A stretch of DNA of 64,000 bases. It comes from Ectobacillus sp042610425 (GTDB taxonomy: Bacteria; Bacillota; Bacilli; Bacillales; Bacillaceae_G). The stretch spans positions 1,488,001 to 1,552,000 of the forward strand of contig NZ_JBGJZM010000001.1 of the NCBI RefSeq assembly GCF_042610425.1. The letters run 5' to 3'. Positions 1 to 9,336 of the stretch are shown here, one piece after another. How positions within the stretch are numbered: position 1 is the first letter of the stretch; each line of letters opens with the position of its first letter. Made by a program: the position numbers and the translations under genes. A model generated the notes under the pieces. It did not search any database, was not told the DNA's origin, and was given only the letters and a program-made list of their open reading frames with translations.

Positions 1-641
1 TCTTCCATTGACAGATGCTTGATGGCATCTCCGTAGAACTCAATAACATGACCTGTACCCATGGAAACACCGTACGTTGCTAGTAAATGTAGAATAATAT
101 CTTTTGCATACACACCTTGTGACAAACGACCTTTAAGCTCTACACCCATTGATTTCGGTTTCTTTTGCCAAAGTGTTTGCGTAGCAAGGACATGCTCGAC
201 TTCACTTGTGCCGATACCAAATGCAAGTGCTCCAAATGCACCATGGGTAGAAGTATGGCTATCGCCGCACACAATCGTTTTTCCAGGCTGCGTTAACCCA
301 AGCTCTGGTCCAATAACATGAACGATTCCTTGACGATCATCATCCATATCTGCAAGTGTGATACCAAATTCTTCACAATTTGCACGAAGCGTATCCATTT
401 GTTTTTTTGCAATTACATCCGTAATGTTCCAAACATCTTTCGTTGGCACATTATGATCCATTGTTGCAAAGGTACGATCAGGTCTACGAACCGGACGACC
501 TGCAAGTCGAAGTCCTTCAAACGCTTGCGGAGATGTAACTTCATGTACAAGATGAAGATCAATGTAGATTAAATCTGTACCATTGTCTGAGCTTGCAACT
601 ACATGGCGATCCCACAATTTATCAAATAGTGTTTTCTTCAT
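1..641 (-). CDS. leuC: 3-isopropylmalate dehydratase large subunit (partial, C-terminus outside window)
   Basis: The reading frame runs off the window start; about 213 N-terminal residues are present. They begin MKKTLFDKLWDRHVV and contain FATMDHNVPT, an IVCGDSHTSTHGAFGALAFGIGTSEVEHVLATQ segment split over the aconitase-type core, which is diagnostic of LeuC. The enzyme isomerises 2- to 3-isopropylmalate in leucine synthesis, as a [4Fe-4S] protein with LeuD. The ATG overlaps the leuB stop (ATGA), so the two are translationally coupled. Last gene visible of the ilv-leu operon; leuD is expected next, outside the window. Confidence 0.95.
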   Translation of the reverse strand, partial: MKKTLFDKLWDRHVVASSDNGTDLIYIDLHLVHEVTSPQAFEGLRLAGRPVRRPDRTFATMDHNVPTKDVWNITDVIAKKQMDTLRANCEEFGITLADMDDDRQGIVHVIGPELGLTQPGKTIVCGDSHTSTHGAFGALAFGIGTSEVEHVLATQTLWQKKPKSMGVELKGRLSQGVYAKDIILHLLATYGVSMGTGHVIEFYGDAIKHLSME

Positions 642-1711
642 GCTTTCCCTCTCCCCACTAAAACTTGTTCTTCAATTGTTTGAATAATAAGATTCGTGAA
701 CGAAGTCGTTGTTTCCTTACCACCTAGGTCTGCTGTGAAGTTACCAGTACCTAATACAGAAGAAATAGCATTTGTAATGGCACTTGCCTCATTGGTTAAT
801 CCAAATGACTGCTCAAGAAGCATGGATAGCGAACGAAGCATGGCTATCGGATTCGCAATATTTTTCCCTGCAATGTCGGGAGCTGAACCATGAACAGGCT
901 CGTATAAAGATGGACCATCTTGTGAATGACTTGCAGATGGTAGCATACCAAGCGAACCAGTTAGTACCGATGCTTCATCGCTCAAAATGTCCCCAAACAT
1001 ATTTTCCGTTACTAAGACATCAAATTTGCCTGGGTTGCGAATCATTTCCATAGAGGCGGCATCAACATACAGATGCTCAAGCTTTACATCTTCATAGCGT
1101 CCTGCGATTTCTAGTGCAATTTCTCGCCAAAGCTTGCTTGTTTCAAGAACATTTGCTTTATCTACACTCGTTACTTTTTTACTTCTCGTTCTTGCTAGCT
1201 TAAACGCATACTCAATAATTCTTTCAATTTCTTTTCTTGTATAAGAAAGCGTATCGGTTGCCTTCTCGGCATCACGTTCCTTCGGAAGAGCGAAATACAA
1301 ACCACCTGTTAATTCGCGAACAACTACGAATTGTACATCTTTCGCACGATCTTCCTTAAGCGGAGACAAGTAGGCAAGAGAGTTTTCCACCTCTACCGGT
1401 CGCACATTAGCAAATACACCAAGCCCTTTGCGAAGAGCAAGTAATCCTTTTTCAGGACGTTCTGTTACATGATCCCACTTTGGGCCACCAACAGCTGCAA
1501 GTAATATAGCATCACTTGTTAAGCATGCTGTAAGAGTTCGAGCCGGAAGCGGTTGCCCATATTCGTCAATCGCAGCTCCCCCAAACGCTTCATCCTGCAA
1601 TTCAAAATGATGTCCATACAGCCGTTCGATTACCTGCAATACTTTTTTTGCACTGTCCATTACTTCTGGACCGATGCCATCACCTGCTAAACAAACGATT
1701 CTCTTCTCCAT
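638..1711 (-). CDS. leuB: 3-isopropylmalate dehydrogenase
   Basis: NAD-dependent oxidative decarboxylase of the leucine pathway, 357 residues, the usual length. It starts MEKRIVCLAGDGIGPEVM and shows the isopropylmalate dehydrogenase metal-binding region (ENMFGDILSDEAS) and the nucleotide-binding stretch LYEPVHGSAPDIAGKNIANP near residue 275. A GTG nine bases upstream (1720) is in frame, but the ATG at 1711 is preferred because GGTGAGGTG, overlapping the leuA stop, lies correctly in front of it. The 3' end overlaps leuC by four bases. Confidence 0.95.
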   Translation of the reverse strand: MEKRIVCLAGDGIGPEVMDSAKKVLQVIERLYGHHFELQDEAFGGAAIDEYGQPLPARTLTACLTSDAILLAAVGGPKWDHVTERPEKGLLALRKGLGVFANVRPVEVENSLAYLSPLKEDRAKDVQFVVVRELTGGLYFALPKERDAEKATDTLSYTRKEIERIIEYAFKLARTRSKKVTSVDKANVLETSKLWREIALEIAGRYEDVKLEHLYVDAASMEMIRNPGKFDVLVTENMFGDILSDEASVLTGSLGMLPSASHSQDGPSLYEPVHGSAPDIAGKNIANPIAMLRSLSMLLEQSFGLTNEASAITNAISSVLGTGNFTADLGGKETTTSFTNLIIQTIEEQVLVGRGKA

Positions 1712-1721
1712 TCGTATCACC

Positions 1722-3242
1722 TCACCGTTTTACTGCTGACAATCGGATAAGCTTACCTGCCGCATGTACATAGGCTCTTGCGGAAGCTTCCAGAACATCA
1801 AACGCAACACCGAACCCAGATAAAGTTTTCACACCATCGCTTAGTTCGACATTTACATGTGCTAACGCATCCTGTCCTTGCGTAATTGATTGTATACGAT
1901 AGTCTACTAGATTAAATTCTCTTCCTATAATTCGGTCTATTGCATGATAGATAGCCTCAATACTACCTGCACCTGTTGCTGCGTCCTCTACTGTGTTACC
2001 TTGCTCATCTACGAGAACGACAGTTGCTGATTGCGTACCATTCGAATTAAAATGTACTTGTAAATCTTTGACTTCGTATGGTTGATCAAGAAGCGCTTTT
2101 TCCCCTAAAACAAGGGCATGTAAATCTGCTTCTGTCACTTCTTTTTTACGATCGGCAAGTTGTTTAAAAGCTTTGAATGCTCGGTCGCGCTCTTCATCTG
2201 TCAGTTCATAGCCAAGCTCAATCATTCGATCTGTAAAGGCATGACGTCCAGAGTGCTTTCCTAACACAAGTTTATTTTGTTCTTCCCCAACAAGCTCAGG
2301 TGAAATAATTTCATAAGTAGAGGCTTCCTTTAACACACCATCTTGATGAATTCCAGACTCATGTGCAAATGCATTTGCTCCAACAACAGCCTTATTTTTC
2401 GGAATAATCATTCCTGTTAATCGACTGACAAGTGAGCTGGTCGCTTTAATTTCCTTCAACTGCAAAGAGCTTGCAGCTTGGTAGTGATCTTGACGAATGT
2501 GAAGGGCAACAGCAACTTCTTCCAAAGCTGCATTTCCTGCACGTTCCCCTATTCCGTTGATTGTTCCTTCTACTTGGCCAATTCCACTTTCAATTGCCGC
2601 TAGTGAATTTGCTGTTGCCATCCCTAAATCGTCATGACAGTGGCAAGAGAAAATTGCTTGTTCAAAAGACGGAACATGTTGTTTTAAGTATTGGAACAAA
2701 GCATAGTATTCCTGCGGATTCGTGTATCCAACGGTATCAGGGATGTTAATTACACTCGCTCCGCAGCGAATAGCCAACTCGGATGCTTCTGCAAGAAAAG
2801 CGTAATCCGTTCTCGTTGCATCCTCAGCTGAAAATTGAACAACTGGAAACAAAGATTTTGCTAATACCACCGATTGTTTAATTGAATCCAGTACCTGCTC
2901 TCTCGTCATACGAAGCTTATATTTCATATGAATATCACTTGTAGCGATAAACACGTGCAAGCGAGGTTGCGCCGCATCCTTCAACGCATCAAAGGCAGTC
3001 TTGATATCGCTTTCTTTTGCACGAGCAAGACTCATAACAGATGCATTTTTTACAAGCTTTGCAATATCACGTACAGATTTGAAATCACCGTCGGAAGCGG
3101 CTGCAAAGCCGGCTTCCATGACGTTGATTCCTAATTTTTCTAACTGACGTGCGATTTGCAATTTTTCTTGCGGATTCAAGTTTACGCCGGCTGATTGTTC
3201 CCCGTCTCGAAGCGTCGTATCCATGAATTGAATTTGTCTCAT
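1722..3242 (-). CDS. leuA: 2-isopropylmalate synthase
   Basis: First committed step of leucine synthesis: acetyl-CoA plus 2-ketoisovalerate to 2-isopropylmalate. At 506 residues it is a normal Bacillus-type LeuA. The N-terminal TIM barrel has MDTTLRDGEQSAGV at residues 7-20, the metal-binding CHCHDDLGMATANS near 200 and NGIGERAGNAALEEV; the C-terminal part from about 385 is the allosteric leucine-binding domain. The start follows GGAGG located in the end of ilvC, only three bases separating the genes. Leucine feedback inhibition is expected from the family. Confidence 0.95.
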   Translation of the reverse strand: MRQIQFMDTTLRDGEQSAGVNLNPQEKLQIARQLEKLGINVMEAGFAAASDGDFKSVRDIAKLVKNASVMSLARAKESDIKTAFDALKDAAQPRLHVFIATSDIHMKYKLRMTREQVLDSIKQSVVLAKSLFPVVQFSAEDATRTDYAFLAEASELAIRCGASVINIPDTVGYTNPQEYYALFQYLKQHVPSFEQAIFSCHCHDDLGMATANSLAAIESGIGQVEGTINGIGERAGNAALEEVAVALHIRQDHYQAASSLQLKEIKATSSLVSRLTGMIIPKNKAVVGANAFAHESGIHQDGVLKEASTYEIISPELVGEEQNKLVLGKHSGRHAFTDRMIELGYELTDEERDRAFKAFKQLADRKKEVTEADLHALVLGEKALLDQPYEVKDLQVHFNSNGTQSATVVLVDEQGNTVEDAATGAGSIEAIYHAIDRIIGREFNLVDYRIQSITQGQDALAHVNVELSDGVKTLSGFGVAFDVLEASARAYVHAAGKLIRLSAVKR

Positions 3243-3245
3243 TGA

Positions 3246-4253
3246 TTATGCCTCCACTTTAGTACGTGGTTTTACAAACGGCATCATTTCGCGAAGCTTA
3301 CTTCCAACTGTTTCAAGTTGATGATTCTTTTCATCTTCCACAAATTTATTAAAGTTTGGACGGCCTGATTTATGTTCATTAATCCAACCATGTGCAAACG
3401 TACCATCTTGAATGTCAGTCAAAACATCCTTCATTGCTTTCTTAGATTCAGCTGTTACTACACGTGGTCCAGAAACATAATCGCCCCATTGTGCTGTGTC
3501 TGAGATAGAGTAATGCATGTTAGCAATACCACCTTCATACATCAAATCTACGATTAGTTTAAGTTCATGGAACGTTTCAAAGTAAGCAAGTTCCGGTTGG
3601 TATCCTGCTTCCACAAGCGTTTCAAAACCAGCCTTAACAAGAGCAGTAACCCCGCCGCAAAGAACAGCTTGTTCGCCGAATAGATCCGTTTCTGTTTCTT
3701 CTTGGAATGTTGTTTGAAGAACCCCAGCGCGAGTTGCACCGATGCCATCTGCATAAGACAATGCTTTTTCAGTTGCAGTTCCAGTAGCATCTTGGTATAC
3801 AGCAAACAATGCTGGAACAGCTCCGCCTTCTACAAATGTACGACGTACAAGATGTCCTGGACCTTTAGGAGCTACTAGGAATACATCTACATCCGCTGGA
3901 GGTGTGATTTGTTTAAAGTGAATGTTAAATCCGTGTGCAAATACAAGAGAATTTCCAGCTTCTAAATTTGCGGCGATTTCTGCTTCATATACTTCTGGTT
4001 GAAGTTCATCTGGAAGAAGGATCATAACAACTTCTGCTTCTTTAGCAGCTTCTGCTACTGTTTTTACAGAAAATCCGTCTTCTTTCGCTTTATTAAATGA
4101 TTTTCCAGCACGAACTCCGACTACTACATCGAATCCGTTATCGCGTAGATTTTGCGCATGTGCATGACCTTGAGAACCGTAACCGATAATTGCAATTTTC
4201 TTACCTTCTAATACGTTGTTTTTAATGGAATCCTTGTAATATACTTTTGTCAT
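3246..4253 (-). CDS. ilvC: ketol-acid reductoisomerase
   Basis: Converts acetolactate or acetohydroxybutyrate to the dihydroxy acids with NADPH and Mg. 335 residues, class I length. The Rossmann motif GYGSQGHAHAQNLRDNG is at 24-40. The knotted helical C-terminal domain carries the metal ligands in FQEETETDLFGEQAVLCGG (about 183-201) and a second set in ELKLIVDLMYEGG. Start supported by AGGGGGA seven bases upstream. Between ilvN and leuA in the operon. Confidence 0.96.
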   Translation of the reverse strand: MTKVYYKDSIKNNVLEGKKIAIIGYGSQGHAHAQNLRDNGFDVVVGVRAGKSFNKAKEDGFSVKTVAEAAKEAEVVMILLPDELQPEVYEAEIAANLEAGNSLVFAHGFNIHFKQITPPADVDVFLVAPKGPGHLVRRTFVEGGAVPALFAVYQDATGTATEKALSYADGIGATRAGVLQTTFQEETETDLFGEQAVLCGGVTALVKAGFETLVEAGYQPELAYFETFHELKLIVDLMYEGGIANMHYSISDTAQWGDYVSGPRVVTAESKKAMKDVLTDIQDGTFAHGWINEHKSGRPNFNKFVEDEKNHQLETVGSKLREMMPFVKPRTKVEA

Positions 4254-4272
4254 TTTCTTTTCCCCCTAATTT

Positions 4273-4788
4273 TTAATGGATAATAAGTGTTTGTTGTTTT
4301 TCTTGCTTCTTCATACTGCGTGTAAATGCGGTAACGCCAGTACGAGCAATTTCTTTGAGCCCGTACGGACGGAGCAATTCAATTAAAGCTTCTACCTTAT
4401 CCGACGTTCCAGTTACTTGTACGACGACAGAATCTTTACCTACGTCGATAACTGATGCACGAAAAGGTTCGATTAAGCTGTAAATCTCAGTGCGAGTTGC
4501 CTGTGTAGTCGACACTTTAATTAGTGCGAGCTCACGAGCAATCATCGCTTCATCTGTAATATCAGATACCTTAATAACATCAATTTGTTTATGGAGATTT
4601 TTGATGAGCTGCTCCACTTCCTGTAGATTTTCTACATGAACAACAAATGTCATACGTGAAATCGTAGATACCTCGGTATGGCCGACTGAAATACTTTCAA
4701 TGTTATATTGCCTTCTGGACATAACACCCGTAATCCGATTCAAAACGCCACTTTGATTTCGTACGGTTGCTGTAACAATGCGTTTCAT
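4273..4788 (-). CDS. ilvN: acetolactate synthase small (regulatory) subunit
   Basis: Regulatory subunit of acetohydroxyacid synthase (called ilvH or ilvN in Bacillus), 171 residues. An N-terminal ACT domain (residues 3-75; NQSGVLNRITGVMSRRQYNIESISVG) binds branched-chain amino acids and confers feedback control; the C-terminal ACT-like half follows (TRTEIYSLIEPFRASVIDVG). The ATG overlaps the TGA of ilvB, indicating coupled translation and equimolar synthesis with the catalytic subunit. Confidence 0.94.
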   Translation of the reverse strand: MKRIVTATVRNQSGVLNRITGVMSRRQYNIESISVGHTEVSTISRMTFVVHVENLQEVEQLIKNLHKQIDVIKVSDITDEAMIARELALIKVSTTQATRTEIYSLIEPFRASVIDVGKDSVVVQVTGTSDKVEALIELLRPYGLKEIARTGVTAFTRSMKKQEKQQTLIIH

Positions 4789-6476
4789 CCTTCCACCCCT
4801 TCCATCTGATGAATACCTTTACCAGGTGCAATCATTGGCATTACGATTTCAGATTGTAATACCCGGCAGTCAATTACAACAGGTCCATCAAAAGCAATAG
4901 CCTCTTCCAATTGTTGCTTCGCAGTAGCAGGATCAGTGATTCTTACTCCCTTAATTCCATAAGCCCCTGCTAATGCAACAAAGTCGGGTTGACAGGAAAG
5001 CAATGAATGTGAATAACGTTCATTGTAGAATGATTCTTGCCATTGGCGAACCATACCAAGTGCCTCGTTGTTTAAAATAAACACTTTAATTGGCAACTGA
5101 TGCTGCTTTAATACACTTAGTTCTTGCAGCGTCATTTGAAAACCAGCATCGCCAACTACCGCAACGACTAACTCATTTGGTTTTGCAAATTGTGCACCAA
5201 TCGCAGCTGGTAAGCCAAAGCCCATCGTACCTAGTCCTCCGGATGTTACCCATTTGTCCGGATACTTAAGGGGATAATATTGTGCTGCCCACATTTGATG
5301 CTGACCTACATCTGTTGCTATAATTGCATTTCCTTTTGTCACCTCGTATAGAAGCTCAATTGCAGTTTGCGGCTTTAATACATCGCCGCCTTTTTTATAT
5401 TGCAATGGGTACTTTTCTTTACGAGCTTTTACTTCATTGATCCATTCTTCGTGATCCGTTTTTACGACTTCTTTTTCCAAAAGAGCTTGCAAGGCACGCT
5501 TTGCAGATGCCACAATTGGAATTTCCGTCGGTACATTTTTGCTTATTTCAGCAGGATCAATATCTATGTGAGCAACAACTGCATTTTGTGCGAAAAAGGC
5601 TAGGTTACCCGTTAATCGGTCATCAAATCTTGCTCCAATATTGATGAGAAGATCACATTCGTACAAAGCCATATTGGCTGCATACGTTCCGTGCATACCG
5701 CCCATTCCTAAAAATAAAGGATCTTGCGGCGAGAATGCGCCTAAGCCAAGTAAAGTATGCACAACTGGTATGTGATATAATCTTGCAAATTTCGTAAGTT
5801 CTTCAGAAGCTTGTGCGTGAAGAACTCCAGCACCTGCAAGAATGACAGGCTTTTTCGACTTTTTAATCGCTAATAGAAGCTTTGCTATTTGCTGACGATT
5901 CGGCTCATAATTTGGTTGATATCCAGGCAAATCCATTTCTACCTGGGCATTTGCAGTACCCTTATCTATTACCATATTTTTCGGTAAATCAATAACAACC
6001 GGACCTTTTCGTCCTGTAGATGCAATATGGAAGGCTTCTTTTATAATTCTTGGAAAATCAGATACTTTACGAACTTGATAATTATGTTTGGTTACTGGCA
6101 TTGTTATTCCAATAACATCTGCCTCTTGGAATGCATCTGTTCCAATTACCTTGCTTGATACCTGTCCGGTAAATACTACAAGTGGAAGAGAATCAATCAT
6201 CGCATCAGCCAATCCTGTAATGAGGTTAGTCGCTCCAGGTCCACTAGTTGCAATGACAACACCCGGTTTTCCTGTTACTCTTGCGTATCCTTCAGCTGCA
6301 TGTATGGCTCCTTGTTCATGTCTCGTTAAAATGTGTGGAATATCGCAATCATACAAGGCGTCATATAAAGGTAAAACTGCCCCGCCCGGATAACCGAAAA
6401 TAAGTTCTACACCTTCTTGTACCAACGAATTAATGAGAAGCTCTGCACCTGTTCGTTCCTTCGTTTGCGAAGACAT
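4785..6476 (-). CDS. ilvB: acetolactate synthase large (catalytic) subunit
   Basis: Thiamine-diphosphate enzyme condensing pyruvate with pyruvate or 2-ketobutyrate. About 563 residues. The catalytic glutamate region is RHEQGAIHAAEGYARVTG near residue 50, the FAD/central domain spans about 190-350, and the ThDP motif GDAGFQMTLQELSV...FILNN is near 440. An in-frame TTG lies at 6485, but the ATG at 6476 sits ten bases after GGGGG and is the better start. It is the first gene after the T-box leader, so its expression should depend on antitermination. Confidence 0.95.
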   Translation of the reverse strand: MSSQTKERTGAELLINSLVQEGVELIFGYPGGAVLPLYDALYDCDIPHILTRHEQGAIHAAEGYARVTGKPGVVIATSGPGATNLITGLADAMIDSLPLVVFTGQVSSKVIGTDAFQEADVIGITMPVTKHNYQVRKVSDFPRIIKEAFHIASTGRKGPVVIDLPKNMVIDKGTANAQVEMDLPGYQPNYEPNRQQIAKLLLAIKKSKKPVILAGAGVLHAQASEELTKFARLYHIPVVHTLLGLGAFSPQDPLFLGMGGMHGTYAANMALYECDLLINIGARFDDRLTGNLAFFAQNAVVAHIDIDPAEISKNVPTEIPIVASAKRALQALLEKEVVKTDHEEWINEVKARKEKYPLQYKKGGDVLKPQTAIELLYEVTKGNAIIATDVGQHQMWAAQYYPLKYPDKWVTSGGLGTMGFGLPAAIGAQFAKPNELVVAVVGDAGFQMTLQELSVLKQHQLPIKVFILNNEALGMVRQWQESFYNERYSHSLLSCQPDFVALAGAYGIKGVRITDPATAKQQLEEAIAFDGPVVIDCRVLQSEIVMPMIAPGKGIHQMEGVEG

Positions 6477-6514
6477 GTTCTTCAAACCCCCAATTCATAT
6501 TCATATTTATATAC

Positions 6515-6776
6515 AAAAAAAACCATTCGCCAAAAGCCACAACAACGCTGTGACTAAAGGGGCGAATGATTTCGCGGTACCACCCTTCTTTACAAGAAGT
6601 TTACCTTCTTGCCTCAGAGACTCCTATGGAGCCGAGCCTATAACGCGGCTAACGTTTGAGCCTACCAATTTAGCCCAACACTCAGGGGCGATGTTCGCTG
6701 TCTTGAACCATCGGTTTCCACCAACCACCGACTCTCTGTGAGGCTTCAAGAACAACTACTCCTCCCCGTCATCGCT
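6515..6776 (-). promoter_or_regulatory. T-box leader (tRNA-sensing riboswitch) upstream of ilvB
   Basis: Read on the minus strand, the T-box core AAGGGTGGTACCGCG lies at 6587-6573 and is followed by an intrinsic terminator (ATTCGCC/GGCGAAT arms at 6567-6561 and 6531-6525, then eight T). AAGGG of the T-box can instead pair with CCCTT of the terminator side, the antiterminator. Stem I features are visible upstream (AGAGAGTCGGTGGTTGG at about 6734-6718, then GAACATCGCCCCTGAGT). The specifier reads most naturally as AUC, isoleucine. The leader starts directly after the ilvD stop, so it controls read-through or a promoter inside ilvD. Confidence 0.93.
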
Positions 6777-8444
6777 TTACACTTTTAAAATTCCACCTGT
6801 GTTTGCAGAAGTAACGAGTTTCGCATAACGTGCTAAATAGCCACGTTTTATTTTTGGTTCAGGTAATTTTATATTTTGCTTACGTTCTTCAAATTCTTCA
6901 TCTGAGATATCCCAATGTAACGTACGATCCTTTAATGCAATTGTAATCGTATCGCCATCTTTCACATAAGCGATTGGTCCACCTTCAGCTGCTTCCGGCG
7001 AAATGTGACCAATTGCAATTCCTCTTGTTGCACCTGAGAAACGTCCATCGGTGATGAGCGCTACCTTCTTGCCAAGCCCTCTACCAACAATAGAAGACGT
7101 TGGTGCAAGCATTTCTGGCATCCCAGGTCCACCCTTTGGTCCTTCAAAGCGAATAACAACAATGTGTCCTTCTTTAACGAGACCTTTATCTATTGCTTCA
7201 ACTGCTTCATCATGTGAGTTAAAGCAAATAGCTTTCCCAGTAAACGTTTCAATTGAAGGATCTACACCGCCTACTTTAATAACACCACCATCAGGAGCAA
7301 GGTTTCCAAATAATATAGATAATCCGCCGGTCTTTTTGTAAGGATTTTCTTTTCGATGGATTACTTCATCATTTGTAATCTCTGCATCTTGGACATTTTC
7401 TAGTAATGTTTTACCTGTAATCGTTATACGGTCTGCATGTATGGCTCCTGGTATCGAAGAAAGTTCTTTGATGATGGAAGAAACACCTCCAGCATTATGA
7501 ACATCATGCATAGAATACAAGGATGCAGGACTAATTTTCGCAAGATACGGAACACGATTTGCTACTTCGTTGATGCGGCTTAGATTATATTCAATTCCTG
7601 CTTCGTTAGCAATGGCAAGCATGTGAAGGACTGTATTTGTTGAACCGCCCATCGCCATATCAAGTGCAAATGCATCATCAATTGCTTCTTTTGTAATAAT
7701 GTCACGCGGTTTTACATCATTTTGTATTAATTCCATCAAATGAGATGCAGCTTTATAAATCAGTTCATGTCTTTCCTTGCTAGTTGCTAAAATGGTTCCA
7801 TTGCCTGGCAGGGCAACACCAAGCATTTCCATAATGGTATTCATGGAGTTTGCTGTAAACATTCCTGAACATGAACCACATGTAGGGCAAGCCGCTTGTT
7901 CCATTTCTACAAGATCTTCTAAACTAATTTTTCCTGACTTGAGAGCTCCCACACCTTCGAAAACGGAAGCAAGTGATAATTGTTTGCCATTTTTCGACAC
8001 TCCAGCTTCCATCGGTCCACCAGATACGAACACAGCAGGCACATTCGTACGAACAGCTGCCATAAGCATGCCTGGTGTAATTTTATCGCAGTTTGGTATG
8101 TAAAATACACCATCAAACCAATGCGCTTGAATGACCGTTTCAGCTGCATCCGCAATAATTTCACGGCTTGGAAGTGAATATCGCATTCCAACGTGTCCCA
8201 TTGCAATACCATCATCAACACCAATTGTATTAAACTCAAAAGGTACACCGCCCGCTGCTCGAATGGCAGCCTTTGCTACATCTGCTAACTCACGCAAATG
8301 GATGTGCCCTGGTACTATGTCTATATAAGAATTACAAATCGCAATGAAAGGCTTGTTAAAGTCTTCCTCCTTAACCCCAGCTGCATGAACCAAACTGCGA
8401 TGGGGAGCGCGATCAATTCCGTCTTTTATCATATTGCTTCGCAA
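6777..8444 (-). CDS. ilvD: dihydroxy-acid dehydratase
   Basis: Fe-S dehydratase making 2-ketoacids for isoleucine and valine. About 555 residues. Cluster and Mg ligands are visible in AICNSYIDIVPGH (about 37-49), PNCDKITPGM (about 117) and CPTCGSCSGMFTANSMN (about 185); the C-terminal substrate region has GRFSGATRGIAIGH. The start is taken as TTG at 8444: GGAGGAGAT stands seven bases in front, and the resulting MRSNMIKDGIDRAPHRSL matches the family N-terminus. The ATG at 8459 would place the Shine-Dalgarno inside the gene. Confidence 0.94.
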   Translation of the reverse strand: MRSNMIKDGIDRAPHRSLVHAAGVKEEDFNKPFIAICNSYIDIVPGHIHLRELADVAKAAIRAAGGVPFEFNTIGVDDGIAMGHVGMRYSLPSREIIADAAETVIQAHWFDGVFYIPNCDKITPGMLMAAVRTNVPAVFVSGGPMEAGVSKNGKQLSLASVFEGVGALKSGKISLEDLVEMEQAACPTCGSCSGMFTANSMNTIMEMLGVALPGNGTILATSKERHELIYKAASHLMELIQNDVKPRDIITKEAIDDAFALDMAMGGSTNTVLHMLAIANEAGIEYNLSRINEVANRVPYLAKISPASLYSMHDVHNAGGVSSIIKELSSIPGAIHADRITITGKTLLENVQDAEITNDEVIHRKENPYKKTGGLSILFGNLAPDGGVIKVGGVDPSIETFTGKAICFNSHDEAVEAIDKGLVKEGHIVVIRFEGPKGGPGMPEMLAPTSSIVGRGLGKKVALITDGRFSGATRGIAIGHISPEAAEGGPIAYVKDGDTITIALKDRTLHWDISDEEFEERKQNIKLPEPKIKRGYLARYAKLVTSANTGGILKV

Positions 8445-8517
8445 CGCGATCTCCTCCATTCTTCTATCGCATTAGGAATCTCTATGAGAATTGATGTAGC
8501 TAATTTATGCAAACAGA

Positions 8518-8523
8518 TTATAT
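8518..8523 (-). promoter_or_regulatory. possible -10 element for ilvD
   Basis: TATAAT on the minus strand about 75 bases before the ilvD start; no good -35 hexamer is present at 17 bases, so an activator-dependent promoter would fit. Assignment is inference. Confidence 0.35.
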
Positions 8524-8818
8524 GTTGTTTCTGGAAATAGACATTACTGCTCTATATGCACGTATGCCTAAAAATATACCATCAACCATCACCATATAAA
8601 TATCCGTTATTATAAAAAGTAACCTTTACTTCATTCTCCTGAACGAAACTATATTTAAGTAGGTAAATTGCTCGTTCATTTTAAATCCCCAATGTCTTGT
8701 GCATTTATTTTTATTGTTTCTTAGTTTACGCTTCCTTTATGAATTAATCAAAACAATTTTTTTAATATTTTAAATATTATATACGAAGAATTAACTGAAT
8801 TTATTGTAATATCAGTAT

Positions 8819-8832
8819 TGTTAGCGCTTACA
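8819..8832. promoter_or_regulatory. CcpA-binding cre site
   Basis: TGTTAGCGCTTACA matches the cre consensus TGWNANCGNTNWCA at all 14 positions. It lies 375 bases upstream of ilvD and about 210 bases upstream of the small gene at 9040. CcpA is known to activate the ilv-leu operon of B. subtilis from an upstream cre; the same role is likely here, though the distance to ilvD is long. The rest of 8445-9039 is very AT-rich and holds no gene I can support; a weak CodY-like box (aattaactgaattta, 8789-8803) has about five mismatches. Confidence 0.75.
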
Positions 8833-9039
8833 TTTTAAATAAAATTTTTTTCGACATATTTCATTATCTCTTAAGAAGGACATTCTCCTATTTATTGCGA
8901 ATATATATTGCCAATTTCTATTATTGTCGTATTTTGTCCTTCCCCTAATTTAAGAAAAGACATTTCGGTCGTAATGTGTTTGTATTTTTTCCCAATACTG
9001 TTTCTATATTCAAAAAGTTTTAAAAGGGAGATTAGAGAA

Positions 9040-9279
9040 ATGGCAACTATTCAAATGAAAGATACCCCGGAAGAGGTTGGCAACGTGCTACAAATCTTTT
9101 ATTTTCTACGTTCGAAAGGATTGTGTAGCTTTGGAAATTGTGAAGAACATCACGTCGAAAAATCAGAACATTCAGAACTGACAATCACTTCAGTTATATG
9201 GAATAAAGAGGCAACTACATCTGATACTGAGGATGTTCGTTTCGTTAGTTCCATGCTTACGGGTGTATACAATGATTAA
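9040..9279 (+). CDS. hypothetical small protein, 79 residues
   Basis: Starts MATIQMKDTPEEVGNVLQIF after AAAGGGAGATTAGAG, a convincing ribosome site; the open frame extends upstream but without one. The protein is acidic and soluble, with two cysteines (GLCSFGNCEEHH, residues about 28-39) followed by histidines, which could bind a metal. No family recognised. It is transcribed alone, divergently from ilvD, and ends before a good terminator at 9303. Confidence 0.7.
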   Translation: MATIQMKDTPEEVGNVLQIFYFLRSKGLCSFGNCEEHHVEKSEHSELTITSVIWNKEATTSDTEDVRFVSSMLTGVYND

Positions 9280-9302
9280 ATGACAAACAATTGAACACGT
9301 AA

Positions 9303-9336
9303 AAAAAGGGCTCTTTACTTAAAAAGAGACCTTTTT
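9303..9336 (+). terminator. intrinsic terminator
   Basis: Imperfect arms AAAAGGGCTCTTT and AAAGAGACCTTTT enclosing a short loop, ending in a T run; follows the 79-residue gene. Confidence 0.7.

Noticed and set aside
61..893. Plus-strand open frames opposite leuC and leuB
   Set aside because: No ribosome sites; antisense shadows of well-conserved genes.
8789..8803. CodY-like box upstream of ilvD
   Set aside because: About five mismatches to the 15-base consensus in a very AT-rich region; kept only as a remark.
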